Of a stretch of DNA of 64,000 nucleotides, positions 29,072-42,111 are shown in pieces. The DNA is from Streptomyces sp. YPW6 (GTDB lineage: Bacteria; Actinomycetota; Actinomycetes; Streptomycetales; Streptomycetaceae). Within the stretch, counting starts at the first letter, position 1, and each line of letters begins with the position of its first letter. The notes under the pieces are model-generated. The model was not told where the DNA came from. It made no database searches and saw nothing but the letters and a program-made list of their open reading frames with translations. The translations under genes were made by a program, and so were the position numbers. The stretch lies in the NCBI RefSeq assembly GCF_018866325.1, contig NZ_CP076457.1, positions 1,833,001 to 1,897,000 on the forward strand. The letters are read 5' to 3'.

Positions 29072-30235
29072 TCACACCCCGATGAGGTGCAGCGATGCCC
29101 AGAGCGCGAGAGTGGAGGCCAGCAGCGTCGCCGGTACGGCAGCGATCCCCAGCCGGGTGAAGCGTCCCAGCTCGGGGGCCTCCCCGTGCACGTGCAGGAT
29201 GCGCCGCCACAGGAGCGTGGCCAGCGAGCCGACGTAGGTGAGGTTCGGTCCGAGGTTGACCCCGATCAGGGCGGCGAGCAGCGGTCCGGGCCCGGCCGCC
29301 GCGACGATCGGCAGCAGGGCGAGGATCGCGGGCAGGTTGTTGATCAGGTTGGCGAGGAGGGCCGCGACCACGGCGACGCCGAGGAGGGCGGGGAGCGTGT
29401 CGCCGTCGGGCAGCAGCGCGGCGATGGCGTCGCCGAGGCCGTTGTCGACGACGGCCTTGACGACGACGCCGAGGGCGAGAACGAAGAGGCAGAACAGCGG
29501 ATTGGCCGCGCGGACGACGGCGAGCGGTGTGGTCTCCCGCCTGGCGAGGGCCCGTACGGCGAGCACGAGGGCCCCCGCCAGCGCCGCCCACAGCGGCTCG
29601 GCCCCCTCGAACGAGGTCACGACGAACCCGGCCAGCGTCAGGGCCAGCACCACGAGCGGGAAGACGGGCACCGGTGTGCGCTCGGCCCCGGGATCCGGCG
29701 CGTGCGCCCCGGCGGCCAGGTCGTCGCGGAAGGCCCGGCGGAAGACCGCGTACTCGACGGCGACGGCGGCGAGCCAGGGCAGCGCCATCAGCGCGGCGAA
29801 CCGGGTGAAGGAGAGGCCGCTCGCGGTGAACGCCAGGAGGTTGGTGAGGTTGGAGACGGGGAGCAGGAGGGAGGCGGAGTTGGCCAGATGCGCGCAGGCG
29901 TAGACGTACGGGCGGGGCCGCGCGCCGACCCGGGCGGCGGTGGCGAGGACGACGGGGGTGAGCAGGACGACGGTGGCGTCCAGGCTGAGGACGGCGGTGA
30001 CGACCGAGGCGACGACGAAGACCCCGCCCAGGAGGGTCCCGGTCTGCGCGCCCCCGGCCCGAAAGGCACCCAGCAGATCCCCGGCGGCCCGGAACAGTCC
30101 CTCGTCCGCGCAGAGCCGGGCCAGCACGAGGATCGCCGCGAGGAAGCCGACGACGGGCAGCAGCTCGCCGGCCTGTTCCCGCGCCTCGGGCCAGGACACC
30201 GCGCCCAGGGCCACCACGAGCACGGCGGCGGGCAC
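29072..30235 (-). CDS. ArsB/SLC13-type anion permease
   Basis: Integral membrane transporter with about ten helices, resembling arsenical-pump membrane proteins and divalent-anion permeases; substrate unknown. Recognisable parts are VVGFLAAILVLARLCADEG, LDATVVLLTPVVLATAARVG, LANSASLLLPVSNLTNLLAF and the C-terminal IGVNLGPNLTYVGSLATLLW. GTG 30235 gives 387 residues, but the same frame stays open upstream and encodes another helix (NTVIAELVSFALLLGVLAFA), so the true start is probably near 30337, where only CTG is available in frame. No ATG, GTG or TTG serves that longer form. Confidence 0.78.
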   Translation of the reverse strand: MPAAVLVVALGAVSWPEAREQAGELLPVVGFLAAILVLARLCADEGLFRAAGDLLGAFRAGGAQTGTLLGGVFVVASVVTAVLSLDATVVLLTPVVLATAARVGARPRPYVYACAHLANSASLLLPVSNLTNLLAFTASGLSFTRFAALMALPWLAAVAVEYAVFRRAFRDDLAAGAHAPDPGAERTPVPVFPLVVLALTLAGFVVTSFEGAEPLWAALAGALVLAVRALARRETTPLAVVRAANPLFCLFVLALGVVVKAVVDNGLGDAIAALLPDGDTLPALLGVAVVAALLANLINNLPAILALLPIVAAAGPGPLLAALIGVNLGPNLTYVGSLATLLWRRILHVHGEAPELGRFTRLGIAAVPATLLASTLALWASLHLIGV

Positions 30236-30381
30236 GGCGGCGGTCGCCTCCGGCAGGCCCCGGGGGCGCAGGACGGCGAAGGCGAGGACGCCCAGCAGCA
30301 GGGCGAAGGAGACGAGCTCGGCGATGACGGTGTTCAGGGGGACTCGCGGGGTCTCTGGGGTCTCGGCGGGGGGCGGACCGG

Positions 30382-30437
30382 CCGGAGGGGCGGTGCGCCC
30401 CGCGTACTCGCGTACGGATGGCGCACCGCCCCTCCGG
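30382..30437 (-). terminator. terminator of the gat operon
   Basis: A perfect 18-base stem (30382-30399 with 30420-30437, arm starting CCGGAGGGGCGGTGCG) with a 20-base loop lies 15 bases beyond the gatB stop. Confidence 0.9.
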
Positions 30438-30451
30438 GGACGATCGGGTGA

Positions 30452-31960
30452 TCAGCCTTCGACGCCGAGCTTCTCCAGGATCAGCTCGCGCACGCGCGCC
30501 GCGTCCGCCTGGCCGCGGGTGGCCTTCATGACCGCGCCGACGAGCGCGCCCGCCGCCGCGACCTTGCCGCCGCGGATCTTGTCCGCGATGGCCGCGTTGC
30601 CCGCGATGGCCTCGTCCACGGCCGTGGACAGCGCGCCCTCGTCCGAGACGACCTTCAGGCCGCGCTTCTCGACGACGGTGTCCGGGTCGCCCTCGCCCGC
30701 GAGGACGCCCTCGATGACCTGGCGGGCCAGCTTGTCATTGAGGTCGCCCTTGGCGACGAGCGCGGCCACCCGGGCGACCTGCGCCGGGGTGATCGGCAGC
30801 TCGTCCAGGCCGCGGCCGGTCTCGTTGGCGTTGCGGGCCAGCTCGCCCATCCACCACTTGCGGGCCTGGTCCGCGGGGGCGCCCGCCTCGATCGTGGCGA
30901 CGATCAGGTCGACCGCGCCCGCGTTGAGGATGGACTGCATGTCGTGCTCGGAGACGCCCCACTCCTCCTTGAGCCGCGCCCGGCGCAGCCGGGGCAGCTC
31001 GGGGAGGCCCTTGCGCAGTTCCTCGACCCAGTCGCGCGAGGGCGCGACGGGGACCAGGTCCGGCTCGGGGAAGTAGCGGTAGTCCTCGGCGTTGTCCTTG
31101 ATGCGGCCGGCCGTGGTGGAGCCGTCCTCCTCGTGGAAGTGCCGGGTCTCCTGCACGATCGTGCCGCCCGAGGACAGCACGGCGGCGTGCCGCTGGATCT
31201 CGAAGCGGGCGGCACGCTCCACGGAACGCAGCGAGTTGACGTTCTTCGTCTCGGAGCGCGTGCCGAACTTCTCGGTGCCGTTGGGGCGCAGCGACAGGTT
31301 GACGTCGCAGCGCATCTGGCCCATCTCCATGCGGGCCTCGGAGACCCCGAGGGCCTTGATCAGCTCGCGCAGCTCGGCGACGTACGCCTTGGCGACCTCG
31401 GGGGCGCGGGCGCCGGCTCCCTCGATCGGCTTGGTGACGATCTCGATGAGCGGGATGCCGGCCCGGTTGTAGTCGAGCAGGGAGTGGGACGCGCCGTGGA
31501 TACGGCCGGTGGCGCCGCCGACGTGGGTCGACTTGCCGGTGTCCTCCTCCATGTGGGCGCGCTCGATCTCCACGCGGAAGACCTCGCCGTCCTCCAGCTG
31601 GACGTCCAGATAGCCGTTGAAGGCGATCGGCTCGTCGTACTGCGAGGTCTGGAAGTTCTTCGGCATGTCCGGATAGAAGTAGTTCTTCCGGGCGAAGCGG
31701 CACCACTCGGCGATCTCGCAGTGGAGCGCGAGGCCGATCTTGACCGCGGACTCGACGCCGATCTCGTTGACGACCGGCAGCGCGCCGGGCAGTCCGAGGC
31801 AGACCGGGCAGGTCTGGGAGTTGGCGTCCTGCTTCAGCTCCGTGGAGCAGCCGCAGAACATCTTGGTCTTGGTGCCGAGCTCGACATGGACCTCCAGGCC
31901 CATGACGGGGTCGTAGGACGCGAGGGCGTCCTCGTACGACACCAGGTCAGTGACAGTCAC
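30452..31960 (-). CDS. gatB: Asp-tRNA(Asn)/Glu-tRNA(Gln) amidotransferase subunit B
   Basis: tRNA-binding and kinase subunit of GatCAB, which amidates mischarged Glu-tRNA(Gln) and Asp-tRNA(Asn). 502 residues. It has the zinc-site cysteines (FCGCSTELK and [15 protein letters not shown]), the core GHEVH-type motif as GLEVHVEL, and the C-terminal YqeY-like tail domain ([20 protein letters not shown]). GTG 31960 begins [13 protein letters not shown]. It lies 16 bases after the small gene that follows gatA and ends at a strong terminator. Confidence 0.97.
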   Translation of the reverse strand: MTVTDLVSYEDALASYDPVMGLEVHVELGTKTKMFCGCSTELKQDANSQTCPVCLGLPGALPVVNEIGVESAVKIGLALHCEIAEWCRFARKNYFYPDMPKNFQTSQYDEPIAFNGYLDVQLEDGEVFRVEIERAHMEEDTGKSTHVGGATGRIHGASHSLLDYNRAGIPLIEIVTKPIEGAGARAPEVAKAYVAELRELIKALGVSEARMEMGQMRCDVNLSLRPNGTEKFGTRSETKNVNSLRSVERAARFEIQRHAAVLSSGGTIVQETRHFHEEDGSTTAGRIKDNAEDYRYFPEPDLVPVAPSRDWVEELRKGLPELPRLRRARLKEEWGVSEHDMQSILNAGAVDLIVATIEAGAPADQARKWWMGELARNANETGRGLDELPITPAQVARVAALVAKGDLNDKLARQVIEGVLAGEGDPDTVVEKRGLKVVSDEGALSTAVDEAIAGNAAIADKIRGGKVAAAGALVGAVMKATRGQADAARVRELILEKLGVEG

Positions 31961-31976
31961 GGTGAAACTTTCCCTC

Positions 31977-32219
31977 TCAGCCCAGCAGGACGTCGTCGTC
32001 GCCGAGACGCTTCAGTTCGCGATAGAGGATCGCGAGTCCGGTGACGATGGCGGCCGCGGAGACCGCCGCGTCGACGAGCCGCAGCACGTCGTTGTCGTTG
32101 CGGGCGAGCTTCGCCTGCTTGGCGACGCTGATCGCGCCGAACGCGGTGCTGCCGAGCGAGACGTACAGCCCGGTCTTGGACTTCTTGAAGTTACTGGCCT
32201 TCTTTGCCATGGCACTCAC
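31977..32219 (-). CDS. small conserved protein between gatA and gatB
   Basis: An 80-residue protein of unknown function. The basic N-terminus ([13 protein letters not shown]) is followed by two moderately hydrophobic segments ([19 protein letters not shown] and [20 protein letters not shown]), so weak membrane association is possible. Its GTG overlaps the gatA stop by four bases (GTGA) and AGGAGGC within gatA provides the ribosome site, so translation is coupled to gatA. An alternative is ATG 32210. Its fixed position inside the gat operon suggests co-regulation, not necessarily a role in amidation. Confidence 0.8.
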   Translation of the reverse strand: MSAMAKKASNFKKSKTGLYVSLGSTAFGAISVAKQAKLARNDNDVLRLVDAAVSAAAIVTGLAILYRELKRLGDDDVLLG

Positions 32220-33709
32220 AGCGACGGAGCCTCCTCAAGCAGCGGGTGCCCCCACTTTTCCACGAAGGCGGCCTCGACGGCCGATCCGACCTGGTAGAGC
32301 CGGTCGTCCTTCATGGCGGGGGCGATGATCTGCAGTCCGACCGGCAGACCGTCCTCCGGGGCCAGGCCGCAGGGCAGCGACATGGCGGAGTTGCCGGCCA
32401 GGTTGGTGGGGATGGTGCACAGGTCCGCGAGGTACATCGCCATCGGGTCGTCGGCGCGCTCGCCGATCGGGAAGGCGGTGGTCGGGGTCGTCGGGGAGAC
32501 GATCACGTCGACCTGCTCGAAAGCCTTCTCGAAGTCCTGGGTGATGAGGGTGCGGACCTTCTGGGCCGAGCCGTAGTACGCGTCGTAGTAGCCGGAGCTG
32601 AGCGCGTACGTGCCCAGGATGATGCGGCGCTTGACCTCGTCGCCGAAGCCCGCCTCGCGGGTCAGCGCGGTGACCTCCTCGGCCGACTTCGTACCGTCGT
32701 CGCCGACCCGCAGGCCGTAGCGCATGGCGTCGAAGCGGGCCAGGTTGGAGGAGCACTCCGACGGGGCGATCAGGTAGTACGCGGAGAGCGCCAGGTCGAA
32801 GGACGGGCAGTCCAGCTCGACGACCGTGGCGCCCAGCGACTTCAACAGCTCGACCGACTCGTCGAAGCGCTGGAGGACACCGGCCTGGTAGCCCTCGCCG
32901 CGGAACTGCTTGACCACGCCGACGCGCATGCCCTGGACGGATCCGTTGCGCGCGGCCTCGACGACCGGCGGGACGGGGGCGTCGATGGACGTGGAGTCCA
33001 GCGGGTCGTGCCCGGCGATGGCCTCGTGCAGCAGCGCCGCGTCCAGGACCGTACGGGCGCAGGGCCCGCCCTGGTCGAGGGAGGACGAGAAGGCGACCAT
33101 GCCGTAGCGGGAGACGCCGCCGTAGGTGGGCTTGACGCCGACGGTGCCGGTCACGGCGGCGGGCTGGCGGATCGAGCCGCCGGTGTCCGTGCCGATGGCG
33201 AGCGGGGCCTCGTAGGAGGCGAGGGCGGCGGAGGAGCCGCCGCCGGAGCCGCCGGGGATGCGGGTGAGGTCCCAGGGGTTGCCGGTGGGGCCGTACGCGC
33301 TGTTCTCGGTGGAGGACCCCATGGCGAACTCGTCCATGTTGGTCTTGCCGAGGATGACGACGTCGGCGTCGCGCAGCTTCTGCGTCAGCGTGGCGTCGTA
33401 CGGCGGGACCCAGCCCTCAAGGATCTTGGAGCCGACGGTGGTCGGCATGTCCTTGGTGGTGAAGATGTCCTTCAGCGCGAGCGGGACGCCGGCCAGCGGG
33501 CCGAGCTTCTCGCCCGCCGCGCGCTTGGCGTCCACGGCACGGGCCTGGGCGAGCGCGCCCTCGCGGTCGATGTGCAGGAAGGCGTGGACCTTCTCGTCGA
33601 CGGCGTCGATCCGGGCGAGGTGCGCCTCGGTGACCTCGACGGCGGTCAGTTCGCCGGAGGCGATCTTCGCGGCGATCTCGGCCGCGGTGAGCTTGATGAT
33701 GTCCGTCAT
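32216..33709 (-). CDS. gatA: Asp-tRNA(Asn)/Glu-tRNA(Gln) amidotransferase subunit A
   Basis: Glutaminase subunit of GatCAB, releasing ammonia for transfer to the mischarged tRNA. 497 residues of the amidase-signature family. The Ser-cisSer-Lys triad is visible: Lys in [10 protein letters not shown], cis-Ser in [14 protein letters not shown] and the nucleophile in [11 protein letters not shown]. Start [15 protein letters not shown] at ATG 33709, five bases after the gatC stop. Gene order gatC-gatA-small gene-gatB. Confidence 0.97.
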   Translation of the reverse strand: MTDIIKLTAAEIAAKIASGELTAVEVTEAHLARIDAVDEKVHAFLHIDREGALAQARAVDAKRAAGEKLGPLAGVPLALKDIFTTKDMPTTVGSKILEGWVPPYDATLTQKLRDADVVILGKTNMDEFAMGSSTENSAYGPTGNPWDLTRIPGGSGGGSSAALASYEAPLAIGTDTGGSIRQPAAVTGTVGVKPTYGGVSRYGMVAFSSSLDQGGPCARTVLDAALLHEAIAGHDPLDSTSIDAPVPPVVEAARNGSVQGMRVGVVKQFRGEGYQAGVLQRFDESVELLKSLGATVVELDCPSFDLALSAYYLIAPSECSSNLARFDAMRYGLRVGDDGTKSAEEVTALTREAGFGDEVKRRIILGTYALSSGYYDAYYGSAQKVRTLITQDFEKAFEQVDVIVSPTTPTTAFPIGERADDPMAMYLADLCTIPTNLAGNSAMSLPCGLAPEDGLPVGLQIIAPAMKDDRLYQVGSAVEAAFVEKWGHPLLEEAPSL

Positions 33710-33714
33710 GGCGG

Positions 33715-34011
33715 TCAGTCCTCCCCCAGGATCTGCGGCACCTTGAAACGCTGCTGCTCCTGGGCCGGGGCTCCGGAGAGCGCCTGCGCGGGGGTGAGCG
33801 ACGGACGGACCTCGTCCGCGCGCATGACGTTGGTCAGCGGCAGCGGGTGGGAGGTCGGCGGTACGTCTTGGTCGGCGACCTCGGAGACGCGGGCGACCGC
33901 GCCGATGATGTCGTCGAGCTGACCGGCGAAGTGATCGAGCTCTTCGCCCTTCAGCTCCAGACGCGCCAGCCGGGCGAGGTGGGCGACCTCCTCGCGCGTG
34001 ATGCCAGGCAT
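33715..34011 (-). CDS. gatC: Asp-tRNA(Asn)/Glu-tRNA(Gln) amidotransferase subunit C
   Basis: Small scaffold subunit of GatCAB, 98 residues, normal length. It starts [20 protein letters not shown] and has the family's hydrophobic helix and the extended C-terminal belt ([20 protein letters not shown], then FKVPQILGE) that wraps GatA. First gene of the operon. About 290 bases upstream, to the rmdB stop, should hold the promoter; a TAGGAT-like -10 at about 34226-34231 is the only hint. Confidence 0.95.
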   Translation of the reverse strand: MPGITREEVAHLARLARLELKGEELDHFAGQLDDIIGAVARVSEVADQDVPPTSHPLPLTNVMRADEVRPSLTPAQALSGAPAQEQQRFKVPQILGED

Positions 34012-34302
34012 GCAGCGATCCTCAGGGGTTGGTGTGTGGTTGTGGCCGGGGGCCGACGGCACCTTTCCACCGTCCGTCCGCGGGACGGGCCGCGCGGCGT
34101 CCGGTACGTGCGATCGCAAGGCGCCGGAGCGCCCTCGTGGTGGAGCCACGTGGGCGTTTCGGCAACGCGGCGAGCGTGCGTGCCAGGCGTCGCGCGGCAG
34201 GTGGAGATGTGCCACCGGCCCCCTAATCCTATGGGGTCTCCGGGGGACGGGTGCCCCGGCCCGATCGGGCTACGCATCCGCGGGCTCGACTCCCCGGCGT
34301 CC

Positions 34303-36471
34303 TCAGGGGGTGTCGGTCTCCGCCGCGCCGTTCACCGCACCGTTGAGCGAGCCGTTCATGGAGCCGGTCGCCGACGCGGTGGCCGAGCCCGCGGCGGCCG
34401 CGGCCTGGGCCCTCAGCTCCGCGGGCCGGCGCCAGCCGTGCTCGCCGCGCGCCCGCAGCCAGGCCGTGGTCTCCTGCGGCGGCATCGCGGCCGCCACCAG
34501 CCAGCCCTGCACCGCGTCGCACCGCAGATTCCGCAGCCGCTCCCAGGTCGTGTCGTCCTCGACGCCCTCCGCGACGACGACCAGACCGAGCGAGTGGGCC
34601 AGGTCGATGGTGCAGCGGACGATCTCCGCGTCCTCGTGGTCGACGGCGAGCCGGGCCACGAAGGAGCGGTCGATCTTCAGCTCGCTGACGGGGAGCCGGC
34701 GCAGGTGGACCAGCGACGAGTAGCCGGTGCCGAAGTCGTCGAGCGACATCTTGACGCCGTGCGCGGTGAGCCCGGCCAGGGTGTCGGCGGCGCGCTGCGG
34801 ATCCTCCAGCAGCACATGCTCGGTGATCTCCAGTTGGAGCGCTCCCGCGGGCACGCCGTGGCGGGCGAGGCGGGCGGCGACGCCCCCCGCGAAGCCGGGG
34901 GTGTGGACGTCGCGCGGGGAGACGTTGACCGCGACGGGCACGCACAGGCCCTGCGCCCGCCAGCGGGCGACCTGGGCGAGCGCCGTTTCCAGGACGTACT
35001 CCGTGAGGTGCGGCATCAGGCCGGAGGACTCGGCGATGGCGATGAACTCGTCCGGGGGGACCCGGCCGCGCTCCGGGTGCACCCAGCGCACCAGCGCCTC
35101 CAGGCCGGCGACCTGCCCGTCGAAGCGGACCTTGGGCTGGTAGTGCAGCTCGACCTCGCCCGCGTCCAGCGCCCGGCGCAGATCGCCGAGGAGCCCGAGC
35201 CGGTCGGGGGTGTTGCTGTCCCGCTTGGACTCGTAGACCTCCACGCCCGTGCGGTCCCGCTTGGCCTGGTACATCGCGACGTCCGCCCGGCGCAGCAGGC
35301 CCTCGGCGTCCAGGGCGTGGTCGGGGTAGACGGCCACCCCGGCGCTGGCCTCCAGCACGAGGGTGAGCCCGTCGAGGTCGAGCGGCGAGGACAGCTCGGC
35401 GACGAGGTGGCGGGCGACCTGCTGGGCACTGGTGGTGGAGTCGGTGTGCGGGAGCAGGACGGCGAACTCGTCGCCGCCGAGCCGGGCCGCCTCCGCGCCG
35501 CGCGGCAGGGCGAGCCGCAGGCGCTCCGCTATCTGGAGCAGCAGCCGGTCCCCGGCCAGGTGGCCGAGGGTGTCGTTGACCGCGCGGAAGCGGTCCAGGT
35601 CGATGAGGACCAGCGCGGAGCGGGTGCCGATGGACTCCGCGTCCTCCAGCGCCGACCAGGTCCGCTCCAGCAGCCACTGGCGGTTGGGCAGCCCGGTCAG
35701 CGGGTCGCGCAGCTGCTCCTCGGCACGGGCGCGGGCGATCCACAGGGTGGAGTCCAGGGCGATGAGCGGCACCGCGAAGAGCGGCAGCAGGATGGGCATG
35801 GACATCGCCACGGCGCAGATCAGCGGGGCGAGCCCGAGGAGTGCGACGGCGACGAGCCCCTGCCGCAGCATCGCGGTCCGGGCGATGGTGGGCAGCCCGC
35901 CGTTGTGCGGGGCCTGGGCGTACCAGAGGAGGACCCGGGTGACGAGCAGATACGTCGACGCGGTCAGGAGCAGCTCCGGGACGGCCGCGATGCCCCAGTC
36001 GAGCGGCCGCCAGGGCTCCTCGACGGTGGGGGCCACGCCGAACGCGGCCAGCACGAGCGCCGCGGCGCCGATGCCGAGCATGTCGACCCCGCCGTGCAGC
36101 AGCCCCTGCCACCAGCGGTGCCGGCGGGCGGTCCCGACGAGCACCACGACGGCGAGGCTGACCAGGACGGCCGGCAGCCAGCCGTAGAGCAGGAGCACGG
36201 CGAGGGTGAGGGCGGCGCCGGAGCCGGTGCCGCCCCACCACCGGTCGCGGCCGAGGGCCACCAGATGGCCGACGATGATTCCGGTGAGCACGGCGAAGGA
36301 CCAGCCGGCCACCCCGTCCGGGAAGAGCGCTTGGCCCTGCTGGACGGTCCGGTAGGACCCGACCGCCAGCAGTAACGCGGCGATCCCCACGACCACGGCG
36401 CCCACCGGGGGCGTGAGGCCGACGAAGCCTTGCAGCCGCGACACCGGGGCGGCACTCTCGGTCGGTTTCAT
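34303..36471 (-). CDS. rmdB: membrane GGDEF-EAL c-di-GMP phosphodiesterase
   Basis: Likely degrades c-di-GMP and so promotes development; position beside ligA matches RmdB (S. coelicolor SCO5495), a reported phosphodiesterase. 722 residues, about seven N-terminal membrane helices (residues 20-265), GGDEF and EAL domains. EAL features are all present: GLEALVRWVHPERG, LQLEITEHVLLED, MSLDDFGTGYSSL and ELKIDRSFV. The GGDEF signature [10 protein letters not shown] is also intact but has no RxxD inhibitory site. GAGAGGGACGGA precedes ATG 36471. In contrast to the other c-di-GMP protein in this window, its EAL looks active. Confidence 0.92.
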   Translation of the reverse strand: MKPTESAAPVSRLQGFVGLTPPVGAVVVGIAALLLAVGSYRTVQQGQALFPDGVAGWSFAVLTGIIVGHLVALGRDRWWGGTGSGAALTLAVLLLYGWLPAVLVSLAVVVLVGTARRHRWWQGLLHGGVDMLGIGAAALVLAAFGVAPTVEEPWRPLDWGIAAVPELLLTASTYLLVTRVLLWYAQAPHNGGLPTIARTAMLRQGLVAVALLGLAPLICAVAMSMPILLPLFAVPLIALDSTLWIARARAEEQLRDPLTGLPNRQWLLERTWSALEDAESIGTRSALVLIDLDRFRAVNDTLGHLAGDRLLLQIAERLRLALPRGAEAARLGGDEFAVLLPHTDSTTSAQQVARHLVAELSSPLDLDGLTLVLEASAGVAVYPDHALDAEGLLRRADVAMYQAKRDRTGVEVYESKRDSNTPDRLGLLGDLRRALDAGEVELHYQPKVRFDGQVAGLEALVRWVHPERGRVPPDEFIAIAESSGLMPHLTEYVLETALAQVARWRAQGLCVPVAVNVSPRDVHTPGFAGGVAARLARHGVPAGALQLEITEHVLLEDPQRAADTLAGLTAHGVKMSLDDFGTGYSSLVHLRRLPVSELKIDRSFVARLAVDHEDAEIVRCTIDLAHSLGLVVVAEGVEDDTTWERLRNLRCDAVQGWLVAAAMPPQETTAWLRARGEHGWRRPAELRAQAAAAAGSATASATGSMNGSLNGAVNGAAETDTP

Positions 36472-36831
36472 TCCGTCCCTCTCACAGCCGGCGGTGCCGA
36501 TGGCCCTCGGTGGCGCCCGCTTCCGTGTCGCCACGGCCCGGTCCAGGGGCCGTGCACGGCGGGCGCACCTCTCAACAGTAGGCCGCGAAAGGCTTCCAGG
36601 GGCAGCGCTCTACAGCTCTTGCCCGAATGCGAACCGACGACCCGTCACCATCTGCTATTGGCCCGAACGAGTGGTCCGGCAGGGCCATTCGGGGAACGAG
36701 CACCCCTTCTTCACCCCTCTGCCCCATTTCTTTCCCCGCACGGGCCGCGCCACGCCGGGACTGCGTCTCGAAGGCGTCTCGATCCGGGGAACGGGAGGCG
36801 AACGGCGCCCCCGGAGGCGGTTACTCCCCGT
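36472..36831. other. 360-base gap between ligA end and rmdB start
   Basis: It must contain the rmdB promoter and any ligA terminator. I see no long perfect stem, no BldD-like box, and no convincing promoter pair; the less GC-rich part is around 36640-36735. No coding frame is supported. Confidence 0.4.
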
Positions 36832-40124
<3,293 letters not shown>

Positions 40125-40139
40125 CCGGGAAGCCTACGG

Positions 40140-40291
40140 TCCCCGGCCCGCTCCGCGCGTACGCGGGGCGTCGGCCCCGTTCAGCAGGATCCCGGACAGC
40201 GGCTCCGTCCGCCCCGCGGGCACGCGGGGCGTCGGGCAGGGCGGGCGGCGCGGGCCCGCCGACGGCGGCCTCCCCCCGTGTGTGCGGTGGG
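40140..40291. repeat. short direct repeats after the SDR gene
   Basis: A core close to CACGCGGGGCGTCGG appears near 40157 and again near 40222, followed by a weaker GTGTGCGGTGGGTCAG copy at the SDR stop itself. It resembles the stop-proximal arrays elsewhere in the window, but the copies are more diverged. Confidence 0.4.
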
Positions 40292-40981
40292 TCAGCGCCC
40301 GGGGCGGACCGTGAGGTCGTTGACCTCGGCGTCGCGCGGCAGGTCGATCGCCATCAGGATCGTGGTGGCCACCGACTCGGGGTCGATCCAGCGCTCCGCG
40401 TCGTACTCCTTGCCCTCCTGCTGGTGCACCTTGGCCTGCATGGGGCTGGCGGTGCGGCCCGGGTAGACGGAGGTGACGCGCACCCCGTTGCCGTGCTCCT
40501 CGTGGCGCAGCGAGTCGGCGAGCGCCTTGAGGCCGTGCTTGCTCGCGGCGTACGCGCTCCACCCGGCGTGGGCGTTGAGTCCGGCGCCGGAGTTCACGAA
40601 GAGGACGTGGCCCTGGGCGACGCGGAGCTGCGGGAGGAGGAGGCGGGTGATCTCGGCGGGGGCGATCAGGTTGGCGTCGATCTGGAAGTGCCAGGCCTTG
40701 GGGGTGAGCTCCCCGACCTCGCCGAGCTCGACGACGCCCGCGATGTGCAGCAGGGTGTCGATCCGCTCGGGCACGGCCTGCTGGCCGAACGCCCAGGACA
40801 GCCGGTCGGGGTTGCCGAGGTCGCCGACGAGCGTGCGCGCGCCCGGGTGGCGCTCGGCGAGCTCCTTGGCGCGGCCGGCGTCACGGGCGAGCAGGACGAG
40901 GTCGTCGCCGCGCTCCTGGAGGCGGCGGGCGACGGCGGCGCCGATGCCGGAACCGGCGCCGGTGATGAGGTGGGTAGCCAT
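40292..40981 (-). CDS. short-chain dehydrogenase/reductase
   Basis: NAD(P)-dependent SDR of 229 residues, substrate unknown. It has the cofactor motif TGAGSGIGAAVAR, LLHIAGVVE in place of the usual NNAG, catalytic Ser in FVNSGAG and YAASK (Tyr and Lys), followed by VTSVYPGRTASPM. The dipeptide change at NNAG is seen in some SDRs. About 165 bases of repeat-containing DNA separate its stop from the MetE-like gene. Confidence 0.88.
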   Translation of the reverse strand: MATHLITGAGSGIGAAVARRLQERGDDLVLLARDAGRAKELAERHPGARTLVGDLGNPDRLSWAFGQQAVPERIDTLLHIAGVVELGEVGELTPKAWHFQIDANLIAPAEITRLLLPQLRVAQGHVLFVNSGAGLNAHAGWSAYAASKHGLKALADSLRHEEHGNGVRVTSVYPGRTASPMQAKVHQQEGKEYDAERWIDPESVATTILMAIDLPRDAEVNDLTVRPGR

Positions 40982-41004
40982 GGGCCGATCCTAGATCCGC
41001 CTCG

Positions 41005-41108
41005 TTCACCGGAGTCCGGCGGTCTCCTGTGGGTGGGCGAGCGCGGGCCCCGGATCCGGGCCGCTCACTGAAGTCCGGCGGTCTCCTCCAGGTAGGCGAG
41101 CGCGCCGA
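41005..41108 (-). repeat. duplicated 3' end of the LOG-family gene
   Basis: About 40 bases at 41064-41103, covering the last codons and stop of the LOG gene (ETAGLQ), recur at 41005-41044 with roughly 80% identity and a 59-base period. The core AGTCCGGCGGTCTCCT is identical. The second copy would read ETAGLR in the same sense, in the intergenic DNA. Confidence 0.75.
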
Positions 41109-41604
41109 CGCCGTCCTTGGCGAAGAAGACGAGGTCGGTCAGGGGCAGCGGCAGGAATCCCTCGTCCTCCATGCGCTGGAACTGCTCGCGCAGCCCGTCG
41201 TAGAAGCCGGCCGTGTTGAGCAGGACGACGGGCTTGGCGTGCCGGCCGTGCTTCTTCAGCTCCAGGATCTCGGTGGCCTCGTCGAGCGTCCCCGTGCCAC
41301 CGACCATGATCACCACGGCGTCGGCCTTCTCCAGAAGCAGCGCCTTGCGTTCGGCGAGATCGCGGGCGATGACCATCTCGTCGGCGTTCGGCCGGGCGCT
41401 CGCGGCGAGGAAGGCGACCGACACCCCGACGAGCCGGCCTCCCGCCGCCTGCACGCCGTCCGCCACGACCTTCATCAGCCCCTTGTCCGATCCGCCCCAG
41501 ACGAGGGTGTGCCCGCCTCGCCCGAGCAGCTCGGCGAACTCGTGGGCGGGCACGGTGTAGCGGTCGTCGAGGTCGGCGGCGGAGAGGAAGACGCAGATGT
41601 TCAT
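41065..41604 (-). CDS. LOG-family (TIGR00730) Rossmann-fold protein
   Basis: Relative of cytokinin riboside 5'-monophosphate phosphoribohydrolases, cutting nucleoside monophosphates at the glycosidic bond. 179 residues. Hallmarks are GGSDKGLMKVVADGV, the Arg-Lys in DLAERKALLLEKAD and the phosphate loop VMVGG-type GGTGTLDEATE, where the usual PGGxGTxxE has Val in place of Pro. Catalytic Arg and Glu are kept. ATG 41604. The 3' end is duplicated downstream. Confidence 0.87.
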   Translation of the reverse strand: MNICVFLSAADLDDRYTVPAHEFAELLGRGGHTLVWGGSDKGLMKVVADGVQAAGGRLVGVSVAFLAASARPNADEMVIARDLAERKALLLEKADAVVIMVGGTGTLDEATEILELKKHGRHAKPVVLLNTAGFYDGLREQFQRMEDEGFLPLPLTDLVFFAKDGVGALAYLEETAGLQ

Positions 41605-41699
41605 GGGCCCACCGTACGACCCGCCTCGGACACTCCCCCGTTCCGGGGAAGATGCGGCGTACGGGGAAGAAGACGGCCCCGTACACCGCTGAACCAGAC

Positions 41700-42035
41700 A
41701 TGACTGCCACCCGAGGACACCGCATCACCGTCGAGCAGGGCACCGAGCACGTGCGGGCCGTGCACGACGGAGAGGTGCTGGCCGAGAGCCGCCGCCCGCT
41801 CGTGCTGCGCGAGACCGGCTGTCCGGTCCGCTACTACCTGCCGCCCGAGGACGTCCGCACCGACCTGCTCGCCCCGTCGGACACCTCCACCCACTGCCCG
41901 TTCAAGGGCGACGCCTCCTACTGGTCGCGGCCCGGAGCCGCCGACCTCGTCTGGGCCTACCCGGACCCGAAGCCCGAAGTCGCCGCGATCAAGGACCACT
42001 TCTGCTTCTACGCCACGGAGACGGTGGCCGGCTGA
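41700..42035 (+). CDS. DUF427 protein
   Basis: A 111-residue cytoplasmic protein of the DUF427 family, function unknown. It shows the typical core AVHDGEVLAESRRPLVLRET, then YYLPPEDVRTDLL, THCPFKGDASYWS and VAAIKDHFCFYATE. ATG 41700 fits the conserved N-terminus, but no ribosome site is visible, so leaderless translation is possible. A very strong hairpin follows the stop. Confidence 0.88.
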   Translation: MTATRGHRITVEQGTEHVRAVHDGEVLAESRRPLVLRETGCPVRYYLPPEDVRTDLLAPSDTSTHCPFKGDASYWSRPGAADLVWAYPDPKPEVAAIKDHFCFYATETVAG

Positions 42036-42044
42036 CCCACGATG

Positions 42045-42077
42045 CGCTCCGCCCGGAAGATTCTTCCGGGCGGAGCG
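42045..42077. terminator. hairpin terminator after the DUF427 gene
   Basis: CGCTCCGCCCGGAAGA at 42045-42060 is followed almost directly by its complement (42062-42077), giving a stem of about 14 bases with a tiny loop, ten bases beyond the stop. Confidence 0.85.
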
Positions 42078-42111
42078 ATGAGTTTTCCGGACCGCCCGGG
42101 TCTCCTCTCCC

